From: Weissella oryzae SG25
Lineage (GTDB): Bacteria > Bacillota > Bacilli > Lactobacillales > Lactobacillaceae
Assembly: GCF_000691805.2 (NCBI RefSeq)
Contig: NZ_DF820485.1
Location: 124,001-188,000 of the forward strand
Reading direction: 5' to 3'
Length of the DNA stretch: 64,000 nucleotides
Shown piece by piece: positions 18,856 through 26,527 of the stretch. The notes beneath the pieces are model-generated. The model saw nothing but the letters and a program-made list of their open reading frames with translations. It ran no database searches and was not told the origin of the DNA. The first letter of the stretch is position 1. Every line of letters begins with the position of its first letter. The translations under genes were made by a program, and so were the position numbers.

Positions 18856-19449
18856 ATGTACTTAATGGAAGATATTGTACGTGATGGTAAAGAAGACGGT
18901 GCGGTTTTACGCGCACAGGCAGCTAAAGTTGAATTTCCATTAGCAGCTGACCTTAAGGCAGCCGCTGAAAATATGATGGAATATTTGGTGATTAGCCAAG
19001 ATGAAGAGCAAAACGAAAAATACGGCTTGCGACCAGGTGTTGGTTTAGCAGCACCACAGATTGGAATTTCAAAGTTGTTCTCATCAATTCTGATTCCAAA
19101 TGATGATTTAGAAGAAACTGATGACGATAATGTAGAAGATCAATATTTCTTTAAGGGAACCATTTTTAACCCAGTAATTACGCGCCAATCAGTCAAGCAA
19201 ACGGCACTTTCTATGGGTGAAGGTTGCCTATCTGTTGATGAGGATGTGCCTGGCTTAGTACCGAGAGCCTACCGAATTACAGTTAAATATCAAGATGAAA
19301 CTGGGGCAAGTCATGAGTTAAAGTTAGAAGGCTACCCAGCGATTGTGTTCCAACATGAAATCGATCATTTGCATGGTGTTCTTTACTATGATCACATCAA
19401 CAAGCAAGATCCTTGGCATGAGCCTGACAATACAAAGTTAATCGGGTGA
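18856..19449 (+). CDS. def: Peptide deformylase
   Basis: Removes the N-formyl group from new proteins. The 197-residue protein has the three family motifs: GVGLAAPQIG (61-70), EGCLSV (122-127, metal ligand Cys124) and QHEIDHLHG (His167, Glu168, His171). The inserted acidic stretch around 83-97 (EETDDDNVED) and the length are typical of type 2 Gram-positive deformylases. The start is the ATG at 18856 with AGGAG upstream; an in-frame TTG at 18826 is rejected. The UPF0223 gene follows after three bases. Confidence 0.96.
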   Translation: MYLMEDIVRDGKEDGAVLRAQAAKVEFPLAADLKAAAENMMEYLVISQDEEQNEKYGLRPGVGLAAPQIGISKLFSSILIPNDDLEETDDDNVEDQYFFKGTIFNPVITRQSVKQTALSMGEGCLSVDEDVPGLVPRAYRITVKYQDETGASHELKLEGYPAIVFQHEIDHLHGVLYYDHINKQDPWHEPDNTKLIG

Positions 19450-19452
19450 GTT

Positions 19453-19740
19453 ATGGTAAGTGATAAAAATTTTAATTATCCGATGTTAGATGGCTGGTCA
19501 ACCAAAGACATTGTCGCTGTGGCCGCCCTCTATTCAGCAGTGGCACAAGCTAATGAACAGGGAATTGCTAAGACAGACCTCCTAGCTGCTTATCAAGCCT
19601 TTAAGGTAGTTGTACCAAGCAAAGGGGAAGAAAAGCAGCTAGATCGCGAATTTAAGGCTGAATCTGGGTATAGCATTTATCAAACCATTCGTTTTGCTTC
19701 TCAACAAAAGAACTTTGTTAAAGCTGAAGGACAAATATGA
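19453..19740 (+). CDS. UPF0223 family protein (YktA-like)
   Basis: A 95-residue protein of unknown function that matches the UPF0223 pattern: YPMLDGWSTKDIVAVAALYSAV near the N-terminus, then LLAAYQAFKVVVPSKGEEKQLDREF and SGYSIYQT. The protein is small, acidic and probably cytoplasmic. It overlaps the next gene by four bases (ATGA) and follows def closely, so def, this gene and the phosphatase-like gene form one unit. In Bacillus the homologue also neighbours an inositol-monophosphatase gene (from memory). Confidence 0.88.
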   Translation: MVSDKNFNYPMLDGWSTKDIVAVAALYSAVAQANEQGIAKTDLLAAYQAFKVVVPSKGEEKQLDREFKAESGYSIYQTIRFASQQKNFVKAEGQI

Positions 19741-20516
19741 TGAATCCAGTGGAACAAAAAAGCTTAGATCAAAGGGTAACGCAATGGTTTGGACAAGCTC
19801 GTAACTTGATTATCCAACGAATGGCTGAGCATTTTGAGGTTGAGCATAAAACGTCACGGAGTGATTTAGTAACTAGCGTTGATCGTGAAGTTGAGCAGTT
19901 ATACATTAGCTTGATTCGCCAAGCTGATCCTCAAGCCCGTATTCTAAGTGAAGAGGGCTATGGTGATGATTTGGGTGATTTGTCTGGCCATGTCTGGTTC
20001 ATTGACCCAATTGACGGGACAATGAATTTCGTTAAACAACAAAGTGACTTTGCATCTATGTTGGCCTTATATATTGATGGTCAGCCAGTCTTAGGCTGGA
20101 TTATGAATGTTATGGATGATCAATTAATTCATGGTGGCCCAGAAATTGGAGTTAAGTTAAACGCAGTTATACTACCAGCCTTGAAAAATACAGCCCTTGA
20201 AGATGGTTTAGTCTATTTGTCTGGAGCTCGTCTCTTACAAGGACAATATAATTTTCCAGCAATTGCCAAAGCAGCTCTAAGCTATCGTGTGTATGGTTCA
20301 GCTGGAATTTCCCTCTGCCAAGTATTTCTTGGCAGAGCAGTTGCTTATGCTAGTCGCTTAAAACCTTGGGACTTTGCTGCTGGACTTGTTTTAGCTAAAG
20401 GATTAGGATTAAAAGCGACGCTTATTGACGGCGACCCGATAAATATGTTATCATCAGGGACAGTTTTAGTAGCTACTACACAAGCATATACTGATATTCA
20501 GTTACTTAACAAATAG
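19737..20516 (+). CDS. Inositol monophosphatase family protein
   Basis: Mg-dependent sugar- or nucleotide-phosphatase family (SuhB/CysQ/IMPase). The 259-residue protein shows DLVTSVDREVE (43-53), the metal-binding ILSEEG (69-74), WFIDPIDGTMNF (87-98) and the C-terminal KPWDFAAG motif. The natural substrate cannot be told from sequence: inositol phosphate, fructose-1,6-bisphosphate, NADP or PAP are all used by relatives. GAAGGA precedes the overlapping ATG pair at 19737/19740. A G+C-rich terminator follows. Confidence 0.9.
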   Translation: MMNPVEQKSLDQRVTQWFGQARNLIIQRMAEHFEVEHKTSRSDLVTSVDREVEQLYISLIRQADPQARILSEEGYGDDLGDLSGHVWFIDPIDGTMNFVKQQSDFASMLALYIDGQPVLGWIMNVMDDQLIHGGPEIGVKLNAVILPALKNTALEDGLVYLSGARLLQGQYNFPAIAKAALSYRVYGSAGISLCQVFLGRAVAYASRLKPWDFAAGLVLAKGLGLKATLIDGDPINMLSSGTVLVATTQAYTDIQLLNK

Positions 20517-20531
20517 TTAAGAAAAAACGCT

Positions 20532-20560
20532 AAGCGGGCCGATTTTTCGGCTCGCTTTTG
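20532..20560 (+). terminator. Terminator of the def unit
   Basis: An 11-bp stem with one G-T pair (20532-20542 with 20547-20557), 4-base loop and short T run. Confidence 0.85.
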
Positions 20561-20575
20561 TGCGGAAGCACCTAT

Positions 20576-20589
20576 TGAAATCGTTTACA
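20576..20589 (+). promoter_or_regulatory. Perfect cre site at the typA promoter
   Basis: TGAAATCGTTTACA matches all 14 positions of TGWAANCGNTNWCA. It overlaps TTGAAA (20575-20580), the only reasonable -35 in the 64 bases between the preceding terminator and typA; a -10 (TAATAC, 20596-20601) follows 15 bases later. Binding of CcpA here should block transcription. The match is seen; the regulation is inferred. Confidence 0.65.
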
Positions 20590-20624
20590 AAGGGTTAATA
20601 CCCCACATTAAAGGAGAATTTATT

Positions 20625-22469
20625 TTGGCAAAGCGTGAAGATATTCGAAACATTGCGATCATTGCCCACGTCGATCATGGTAAGACGACGTTGGTCAACG
20701 AATTGTTGAAGCAATCAGATACTCTTGATCTACGGACAGAGTTGGATGATCGTGCCATGGATACAAATGATTTGGAAAAAGAGCGTGGAATCACAATCTT
20801 GGCCAAAAACACTGCCGTTAAGGTTGGCGACAAGCAAATCAACATCTTGGACACACCAGGTCACGCGGACTTCGGTGGTGAAGTTGAACGAATCATGAAC
20901 ATGGTTGACGGTGTGCTTTTGGTCGTTGATGCTTTTGAAGGAACGATGCCACAAACACGTTTCGTTTTGAAGAAGGCCTTTGAGCAAAACTTGGTACCAA
21001 TCGTGGTTGTCAACAAGGTTGACCGTCCCGGTGCCCGTCCATCAGAAGTTGTTGATGAAGTTTTGGACTTGTTCATCGAGCTTGGTGCTGATGAGGAACA
21101 ATTGGACTTCCCAGTTGTCTTTGCTTCTGCTATGAACGGAACATCATCATATGATCCTGATATTGCAACGCAAGAGCACACAATGGCACCAATCTTTGAT
21201 ACTGTCTTTAAGACAATCCCAGCCCCAGAGGATAACTCAGAAGAGCCACTACAATTCCAAGTTGCTTTGCTTGATTATAATGACTTCGTGGGTCGTATTG
21301 GTATCGGACGTGTCTTCCGTGGAAAGATCAAGGTTGGGGATGCAGTTTCAGTTATGAAGCTTGATGGCTCAACGGAGAACTTCCGAGTAACTAAGTTGTT
21401 TGGTTACATTGGTTTGGACCGGATTGAAATCAACGAAGCAATTGCTGGTGATTTGATTGCCTTGGCAGGTCTAAATGACCTTTCTGTTGGTGAGACCGTT
21501 ACGGCTTCATCACATCCAGAAGCTTTGCCAGTTTTGCACATCGACGAGCCAACTTTGCAGATGACTTTCCGTACAAATGACTCACCATTCGCTGGTCGCG
21601 AAGGTAAGTTCGTGACTGGACGTCAACTTGAAGATCGTTTGAACCGTGAGCTAGAAACTGATGTTTCTTTGCGTGTTGATGATACAGATGAAGCTGCTGC
21701 TTGGCTTGTTTCAGGTCGTGGTGAGTTGCATTTGTCAATCTTGATTGAAACTTTGCGTCGTGAAGGCTTCGAATTGCAAGTATCACGTCCAGAAGTTATC
21801 TACAAGGACATTGACGGCGTATTGTCTGAGCCATTCGAAATGGTTCAAATTGATACACCTGATGATTCAACTGGTTCAGTCATTGATTCAATCGCGCAAC
21901 GTAAGGGTGAGATGCGTAACATGGAACCAACTGGTAACGGAACTACGCGTCTTGAGTTCTTGGTACCTTCACGTGGTTTGATTGGTTACTCAACTGAGTT
22001 TATGTCAATCACACGAGGATATGGTATCTACAACCACACCTTTGATTCTTACGCGCCAGTTGTTAAGAACTGGAACCCTGGCCGTCGTAATGGTGCCCTT
22101 GTTTCAATCAACCAAGGAACTGTTACCACATACGCTATGATGGGTGTTGAAGGTCGTGGAACAATGTTGGTCCACCCTGGTGATGAAATTTATGAAGGTA
22201 TGGTTGTTGGTATTAACAGTCGTGACAATGACATTTCAGTCAATGTTACTAAGGGTAAGAACATGACCAACGTTCGTTCATCAAATAAAGACCAAACTGC
22301 TTCAATCAAGACTCCAAAGGACTTCACACTTGAAGAGTCACTTGAGTTCTTGGATGAGGATGAGTATGCCGAAGTTACACCTGAAAACGTTCGTATTCGT
22401 AAGCAAATTTTGAATACAAGTGAGCGTGAGAAGGCTACAAAACGTCGTAAGATGGCACAACAAGGTTAA
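20625..22469 (+). CDS. typA: Translational GTPase TypA/BipA
   Basis: Ribosome-binding GTPase linked to 50S assembly and stress or cold growth. The 614-residue protein has G1 AHVDHGKTT (14-22), the ERGITI switch, [20 protein letters not shown], then EF-G-like domains II, III and V and the TypA-specific C-terminal domain. The start codon is TTG at 20625, placed seven bases after AAAGGAGA; no upstream in-frame ATG exists and the protein begins exactly as in the family ([16 protein letters not shown]). Codon use is biased to C-ending codons (AAC, ATC, TTC), a sign of high expression. A perfect cre site overlaps its promoter region. Confidence 0.97.
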   Translation: MAKREDIRNIAIIAHVDHGKTTLVNELLKQSDTLDLRTELDDRAMDTNDLEKERGITILAKNTAVKVGDKQINILDTPGHADFGGEVERIMNMVDGVLLVVDAFEGTMPQTRFVLKKAFEQNLVPIVVVNKVDRPGARPSEVVDEVLDLFIELGADEEQLDFPVVFASAMNGTSSYDPDIATQEHTMAPIFDTVFKTIPAPEDNSEEPLQFQVALLDYNDFVGRIGIGRVFRGKIKVGDAVSVMKLDGSTENFRVTKLFGYIGLDRIEINEAIAGDLIALAGLNDLSVGETVTASSHPEALPVLHIDEPTLQMTFRTNDSPFAGREGKFVTGRQLEDRLNRELETDVSLRVDDTDEAAAWLVSGRGELHLSILIETLRREGFELQVSRPEVIYKDIDGVLSEPFEMVQIDTPDDSTGSVIDSIAQRKGEMRNMEPTGNGTTRLEFLVPSRGLIGYSTEFMSITRGYGIYNHTFDSYAPVVKNWNPGRRNGALVSINQGTVTTYAMMGVEGRGTMLVHPGDEIYEGMVVGINSRDNDISVNVTKGKNMTNVRSSNKDQTASIKTPKDFTLEESLEFLDEDEYAEVTPENVRIRKQILNTSEREKATKRRKMAQQG

Positions 22470-22486
22470 AAAATAGCTTAATCTTT

Positions 22487-22530
22487 AAAAAGGCATTTGT
22501 TTTCAGTATACTGAGAACAAATGTCTTTTT
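22487..22530 (+). terminator. Terminator after typA
   Basis: A 20-bp stem with two wobble pairs (22487-22506 with 22511-22530), TATA tetraloop; the right arm itself ends in TTTTT. Confidence 0.9.
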
Positions 22531-22551
22531 ACTTTAAGTGAGGGTAAAGAA

Positions 22552-23847
22552 ATGGAAAAGAAACAACTGAGCTTTTTAGGAATTTTCCTATTAGGCATTA
22601 ATGCAATTGTTGGCTCGGGAATTTTCTTGTTATTAGGTCAGATTTATCATTATACTGGCATCTATTCAATTTTAACAATTGTTCTGGCTGGGGGGATGGC
22701 TTCGATTATTGCCCTTAATTACGCTGCAATGGCGGCCCGTTATACCGAAGATGGTGGTGCCTGGATATATGCTGATTATGTCTTTGGGCGTTTTGCAGGC
22801 TTCCAGGTGGGCTGGTTCGGTTGGTGGTTAGCGGTAATCACTTTAAGTGCTGAGATTGTGGCACTCTTAACGGCGTTAAGTACGATTATTCCGCCACTAC
22901 ACGATAAATTTATCTTTAATACTGTAGCAATCACTATTTTGCTGGTTTTGGGGTTAATCAACACATTTGGCACGGCTTTAATGGAAAAGGTAGATAACAT
23001 TACGACCTTAGCTAAAATAGCGGTCCTTGTCGTTTTTACAATTTTAGGGTGCTTTGCCGTTAAGGCTAGTAACCTTTCCTTGGCTTTACCGGCAAATATG
23101 CAAAGTATTACGGGCTTTTCAAATCAATTGTCACAAGCCTTAGTGATTATCTTCTATGTTTTTACAGGCTTTAACTTCTTACCAATTGCAGCACGGGATA
23201 TGAAAAATCCGGAGAAGAATTTACCTAAGGCTTTAATTATGATTATGGTAAGCGTTACCTTGATTTATGCCGCTGTTCAAACGGTCGCAATCGGTCTTTT
23301 GGGTGATAAAATTGTAAATTCAACTTTACCAGTAGCTGATGCTTTTGCGGTGATTTTTGGACCACAGGGTAAATTATTTATTGTTATTGGTATGAGTATT
23401 TCGATTCTTGGCGTAGCAATCGCCGGCTCTTTTAATGCACCAATTGAAATGACTTCATTAGCAAATGAAAAGCAATTACTGCCAAGTGTGTTTGGTAAAA
23501 AGAATCGTTATGATTCTCCATGGACGGCTAATATTATCACTATGGGCGTGGCCGCTTTGTTGATTTTGAGTGGCGGATATATTTTCTTGGTTAAGTTAAT
23601 TGTCTTAGCTTCCTTCGTACAATATGTACCAACTATTTTGGCAGTAATTAAAACACGACATGAAAAGCAAGTCGCTGGGGCCTTTACCTTACCAGGTGGG
23701 ATGATTTTACCAGTGATTGCTCTATTGGTGATTGCCTACCTCTTATCGGCGCAGTCACTGATAATATTAGTATGGGAAGTTGCTATATTCTTAGTAGGTT
23801 GGTTAATCTATTATGTTGATCGTAAGGTTAGTACACATAAAAATTAA
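22552..23847 (+). CDS. APC family amino acid permease
   Basis: Cytoplasmic-membrane transporter for an amino acid or amine. The 431-residue protein starts with the APC signature GINAIVGSGIFLLLGQI (about 15-31) and has about 12 hydrophobic helices; PEKNLPKALIMIMVSVTLIY lies around residues 222-241. The substrate cannot be read from the sequence. GAGGGTAA lies before the ATG. The sortase gene follows after 18 bases with no terminator between, so they are likely cotranscribed. Confidence 0.9.
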   Translation: MEKKQLSFLGIFLLGINAIVGSGIFLLLGQIYHYTGIYSILTIVLAGGMASIIALNYAAMAARYTEDGGAWIYADYVFGRFAGFQVGWFGWWLAVITLSAEIVALLTALSTIIPPLHDKFIFNTVAITILLVLGLINTFGTALMEKVDNITTLAKIAVLVVFTILGCFAVKASNLSLALPANMQSITGFSNQLSQALVIIFYVFTGFNFLPIAARDMKNPEKNLPKALIMIMVSVTLIYAAVQTVAIGLLGDKIVNSTLPVADAFAVIFGPQGKLFIVIGMSISILGVAIAGSFNAPIEMTSLANEKQLLPSVFGKKNRYDSPWTANIITMGVAALLILSGGYIFLVKLIVLASFVQYVPTILAVIKTRHEKQVAGAFTLPGGMILPVIALLVIAYLLSAQSLIILVWEVAIFLVGWLIYYVDRKVSTHKN

Positions 23848-23865
23848 AATTTTGGGGGAGTAAAT

Positions 23866-24564
23866 ATGTGGCGGTGGTTAAAACGTTTAATATGGGTGTT
23901 AGTGTTATTAATTGGTTTGGCATTAGTTTTCCATAAACAGATTGCTTTTTATGTTTTATCAAATTTTCAGCCAAAGGTTAGTCAGCAATCAATTAAAAAA
24001 GCTGATAAACAGAATGGTAATTATAATTGGGCCAAGGTTGATTCATTGTCAGCTGAACAAATCTTAAAGGCACGCCTAGAGGCTGGGAAAATCAATTTCA
24101 TTGGTTATGTTGCGATTCCAGAAATTGGCTTAAATGTACCGATTTCAAGAGGTGTAGATAATCTAAATATCTCACTTGGTGCGGGGACACTAAAGCCAAA
24201 ACAAGTTATGGGTGAAGGTAATTTTGCACTAGCTAGTCATTTTATTCAAGGAAATAGTGGTCGTAATCTTTTGTTTTCACCAATTTATTATTCGGGTAAG
24301 GTTGGCCAAAAAATTTATCTAACCGATTTAAAGCAAGTTTATGAATATACGGCAACCGTGCATAAAATTATTGATCCGACTGATGTGAGTGTTGTAGATG
24401 ACGTTCCTGGACAGAAATTAATTACCTTAATTACTTGTAACTATACTGCTGATAATGGGCGAGTTTTGATGCAAGGTCGTCTAGACAAGTCGATGAGCTT
24501 TAAGGATGCACCTAAAAAACTGCAGCATCAATTAGCTTCAGAAGATAATCGTTGGATTAAGTGA
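23866..24564 (+). CDS. srtA: Class A sortase
   Basis: Extracytoplasmic transpeptidase that attaches LPXTG proteins to peptidoglycan. The 232-residue protein has one N-terminal membrane anchor (residues 7-22) and the sortase domain with His125 (ALASHF), Cys191 (TLITCNY) and Arg199 (NGRVLMQGRL). Class A is supported by the N-terminal anchor and the TLxTC context. GGGGGAG precedes the ATG. It lies just behind an APC permease gene; no LPXTG substrate is encoded in this window. An internal leaderless alternative is not supported. Confidence 0.93.
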   Translation: MWRWLKRLIWVLVLLIGLALVFHKQIAFYVLSNFQPKVSQQSIKKADKQNGNYNWAKVDSLSAEQILKARLEAGKINFIGYVAIPEIGLNVPISRGVDNLNISLGAGTLKPKQVMGEGNFALASHFIQGNSGRNLLFSPIYYSGKVGQKIYLTDLKQVYEYTATVHKIIDPTDVSVVDDVPGQKLITLITCNYTADNGRVLMQGRLDKSMSFKDAPKKLQHQLASEDNRWIK

Positions 24565-24659
24565 AATAGGACTAGTTAAAAATTATTTTAATATATAGTT
24601 ATAATACTTTATATGCAGCAATTTTCAGATGGATTTTAAAGTCGAATATAGCTAAACTT

Positions 24660-24694
24660 AAAACAGTAATCCTAAGTGGTTTACTGTTTTTTTT
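24660..24694 (+). terminator. Terminator after srtA
   Basis: Stem 24660-24672 with 24678-24690 (12 of 13 pairs), 5-base loop, then TTTT. Confidence 0.85.
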
Positions 24695-24921
24695 ATCACA
24701 AACATTGAAATTAAGAGGCAAAATTAAAGTGAGAAAGAATGATGTGGGCGATGAATGTTAAGAATATTTAAAGAAAATGGATAATTAATAAACCAATTGC
24801 TTTGGCTACAAACACCGGTGTAAAAGCTTTTACGACTCGAAGGCATAATGAATCAACTTGGACAAAAACCATATGTAAAGATTAAAAACGTAAAAAATCT
24901 ATCATTTGTGATGAAAAGTAA

Positions 24922-24946
24922 TATACTTAGGTAGTAAACGTTTTCT
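24922..24946 (+). promoter_or_regulatory. Promoter -10 and cre site before the oxalate/formate-type transporter
   Basis: TATACT (24922-24927) is a good -10. AGTAAACGTTTTCT (24933-24946) fits the cre consensus at 12 of 14 positions, failing only at the two outermost bases, and covers the expected start of transcription. Confidence 0.5.
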
Positions 24947-25005
24947 TTTTGCCTAAATTTTATTTATAGCGGTATTTTTCATTTTTTAGAATAGGAGTAG
25001 TTATT

Positions 25006-26361
25006 ATGGATACGAATGTTCAAAAGCCAGCTACAAACCGCTGGCTAGTGATTTTCGGTACAGTTCTAATTCAATTGGCCGCAGGTTCATTTTATGCTTG
25101 GTCAATTTTCAATAATGGTTTTATGCTTAAAACAGGTGGGGTTCCCACAGTTGTTAATGGTGTAAAAAAGATTGTGGGTGGTCTACCTGCTGGATCAGTA
25201 TCATTTACATTTACTTTGGGTATGTTAGCTTTGTCATTAGCAACTTTGGCTGGTATTCCTTTAGCTAAAAAGTACGGGATTAAGATTATTGCGATTATCG
25301 CTTCAATCGTTTATGGTCTTTCAATCTTAGGATTAACGGTAATTGGTAAGGATTCTTCAATCTGGACGCTATGGTTGCTTGGTGGAGTTATCTTGGGGGC
25401 GATGAATGGTGTCCTTTACTTAACGACATTGACCAATGCGATTAAGTGGTTCCCAGAGCGCAAAGGGCTAATTTCTGGAATCTCAGTTGCTGCCTATGGA
25501 CTTGGCTCATTTATCTTTAAGTTTATTGACCAAGCTGTTGCTGGTGGTGCGGGTGCTGTTACTGGCGCCAATATTGACCACGTCCTTACTTGGTGGGGAA
25601 TCTTGGCTTTGATTTTGGCCGTGGTTGGGTCATTCTTCTTGAAGGATGCACCAGATGATCCAAAGCTTGCATCTGCAAGTGTTGTTAGCTCATCAGACAA
25701 CGACTTCACTACTGCTGAGATGTTGCACACTTCACAAGCATATTTGTTGTTTGTATGTTTGGTTACAGCAGTTATGTTTATGGGACTTTTGGGTGCAGCC
25801 GTAACTAATATGGCTTCACTTGGTACCCATTCACCAGCCGATGTTGCTACTTGGGGTGGTACAACCGCAGCCGCAACCTTCGTTGCTATTGTTGCCTTGC
25901 TTAACACAATTGGTCGTTTCGTAATGGGATGGCTTTCTGATGTTATCGGCCGTAAGAATGTCTTCTTCATTACTTATATTTTGCAATTGGTTTCATTGGT
26001 TGTCTTAGTTATGACTAAGCCTGGTTCAATGAGTATGGGTATGATGTACACCGTTGTGATTGTTTTGGCCTTCTGTTTTGGTGGTAACATCACAGTGTTC
26101 CCAGCCTATGTTGCCGATTTCTTCGGTTTGAAGAATTCAGCCCGTAACTACTCAATGATTTACCAAGGCTTTGGTATTGGAGCAATTTTGGTTGGTTTCC
26201 TAATGGCTTCTGGTAATCCATTGATGCCTGCACCTGTTACTTATTCTAACGGCGCAGTTTTGACACAAAACTTTACCTTAGTTTATTGGACTTTGATTGT
26301 CTTGGTAATTATTTCGCTAATTATCTTTGCAACAATCAAAAAGCCAGTAAAGAAGGCTTAA
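25006..26361 (+). CDS. Oxalate/formate antiporter-like MFS transporter (OFA family)
   Basis: Major-facilitator protein of 451 residues with about 12 membrane helices, beginning NRWLVIFGTVLIQLAAGSFYAWSIF, the characteristic start of OFA/OxlT-type carriers. LPAGSVSFTFTLGMLALSLA and NITVFPAYVADFFGLKN are further family stretches. The known member exchanges oxalate and formate, but most relatives carry other monocarboxylates such as lactate or pyruvate; no oxalate-degrading genes are in the window, so the substrate is open. AGGAG precedes the ATG. Codon use is biased to C-ending codons, suggesting high expression. It has a cre-like site and its own terminator. Confidence 0.85.
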   Translation: MDTNVQKPATNRWLVIFGTVLIQLAAGSFYAWSIFNNGFMLKTGGVPTVVNGVKKIVGGLPAGSVSFTFTLGMLALSLATLAGIPLAKKYGIKIIAIIASIVYGLSILGLTVIGKDSSIWTLWLLGGVILGAMNGVLYLTTLTNAIKWFPERKGLISGISVAAYGLGSFIFKFIDQAVAGGAGAVTGANIDHVLTWWGILALILAVVGSFFLKDAPDDPKLASASVVSSSDNDFTTAEMLHTSQAYLLFVCLVTAVMFMGLLGAAVTNMASLGTHSPADVATWGGTTAAATFVAIVALLNTIGRFVMGWLSDVIGRKNVFFITYILQLVSLVVLVMTKPGSMSMGMMYTVVIVLAFCFGGNITVFPAYVADFFGLKNSARNYSMIYQGFGIGAILVGFLMASGNPLMPAPVTYSNGAVLTQNFTLVYWTLIVLVIISLIIFATIKKPVKKA

Positions 26362-26366
26362 TTATT

Positions 26367-26402
26367 AAGCAGTTGAATCATTATGATTTAACTGCTTTTT
26401 TG
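26367..26402 (+). terminator. Terminator after the MFS gene
   Basis: 15-bp stem with one G-T pair (26367-26381 with 26383-26397), then T run. Confidence 0.88.
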
Positions 26403-26458
26403 CTGGCATAATTTAAAGGTTTTGCATATAAATCAAACAGATTAGTCATTTTTGTATA

Positions 26459-26486
26459 TTGAAAGCGCTTAGATTCCTACTATAAT
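26459..26486 (+). promoter_or_regulatory. Oleate hydratase promoter with embedded cre site
   Basis: TTGAAA (26459-26464) and TATAAT (26481-26486) are 16 bases apart. TGAAAGCGCTTAGA (26460-26473) matches the cre consensus at 13 of 14 positions and overlaps the -35 and spacer, so CcpA binding would block polymerase. Confidence 0.7.
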
Positions 26487-26527
26487 CAAGGTGTAGACTT
26501 TAAGTTGAAGTTGAAAGGGGAGTTGAG

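Larger units (their letters stand above)
24565..25005. other. Gap between srtA and the oxalate/formate-type transporter
   Basis: 441 bases. It holds the srtA terminator (24660-24694), about 220 bases of AT-rich sequence with no credible gene, and the promoter/cre region of the next gene (24922-24946). A 31-codon open stretch at about 24772-24882 has coding-like composition but no start or ribosome binding site; it could be a gene remnant or chance. Confidence 0.5.

Noticed and set aside
24772-24882. Possible coding remnant (31 codons) before the oxalate/formate-type transporter
   Set aside because: Composition looks coding-like, but there is no start, no ribosome binding site and no recognisable family; too short to call a pseudogene.
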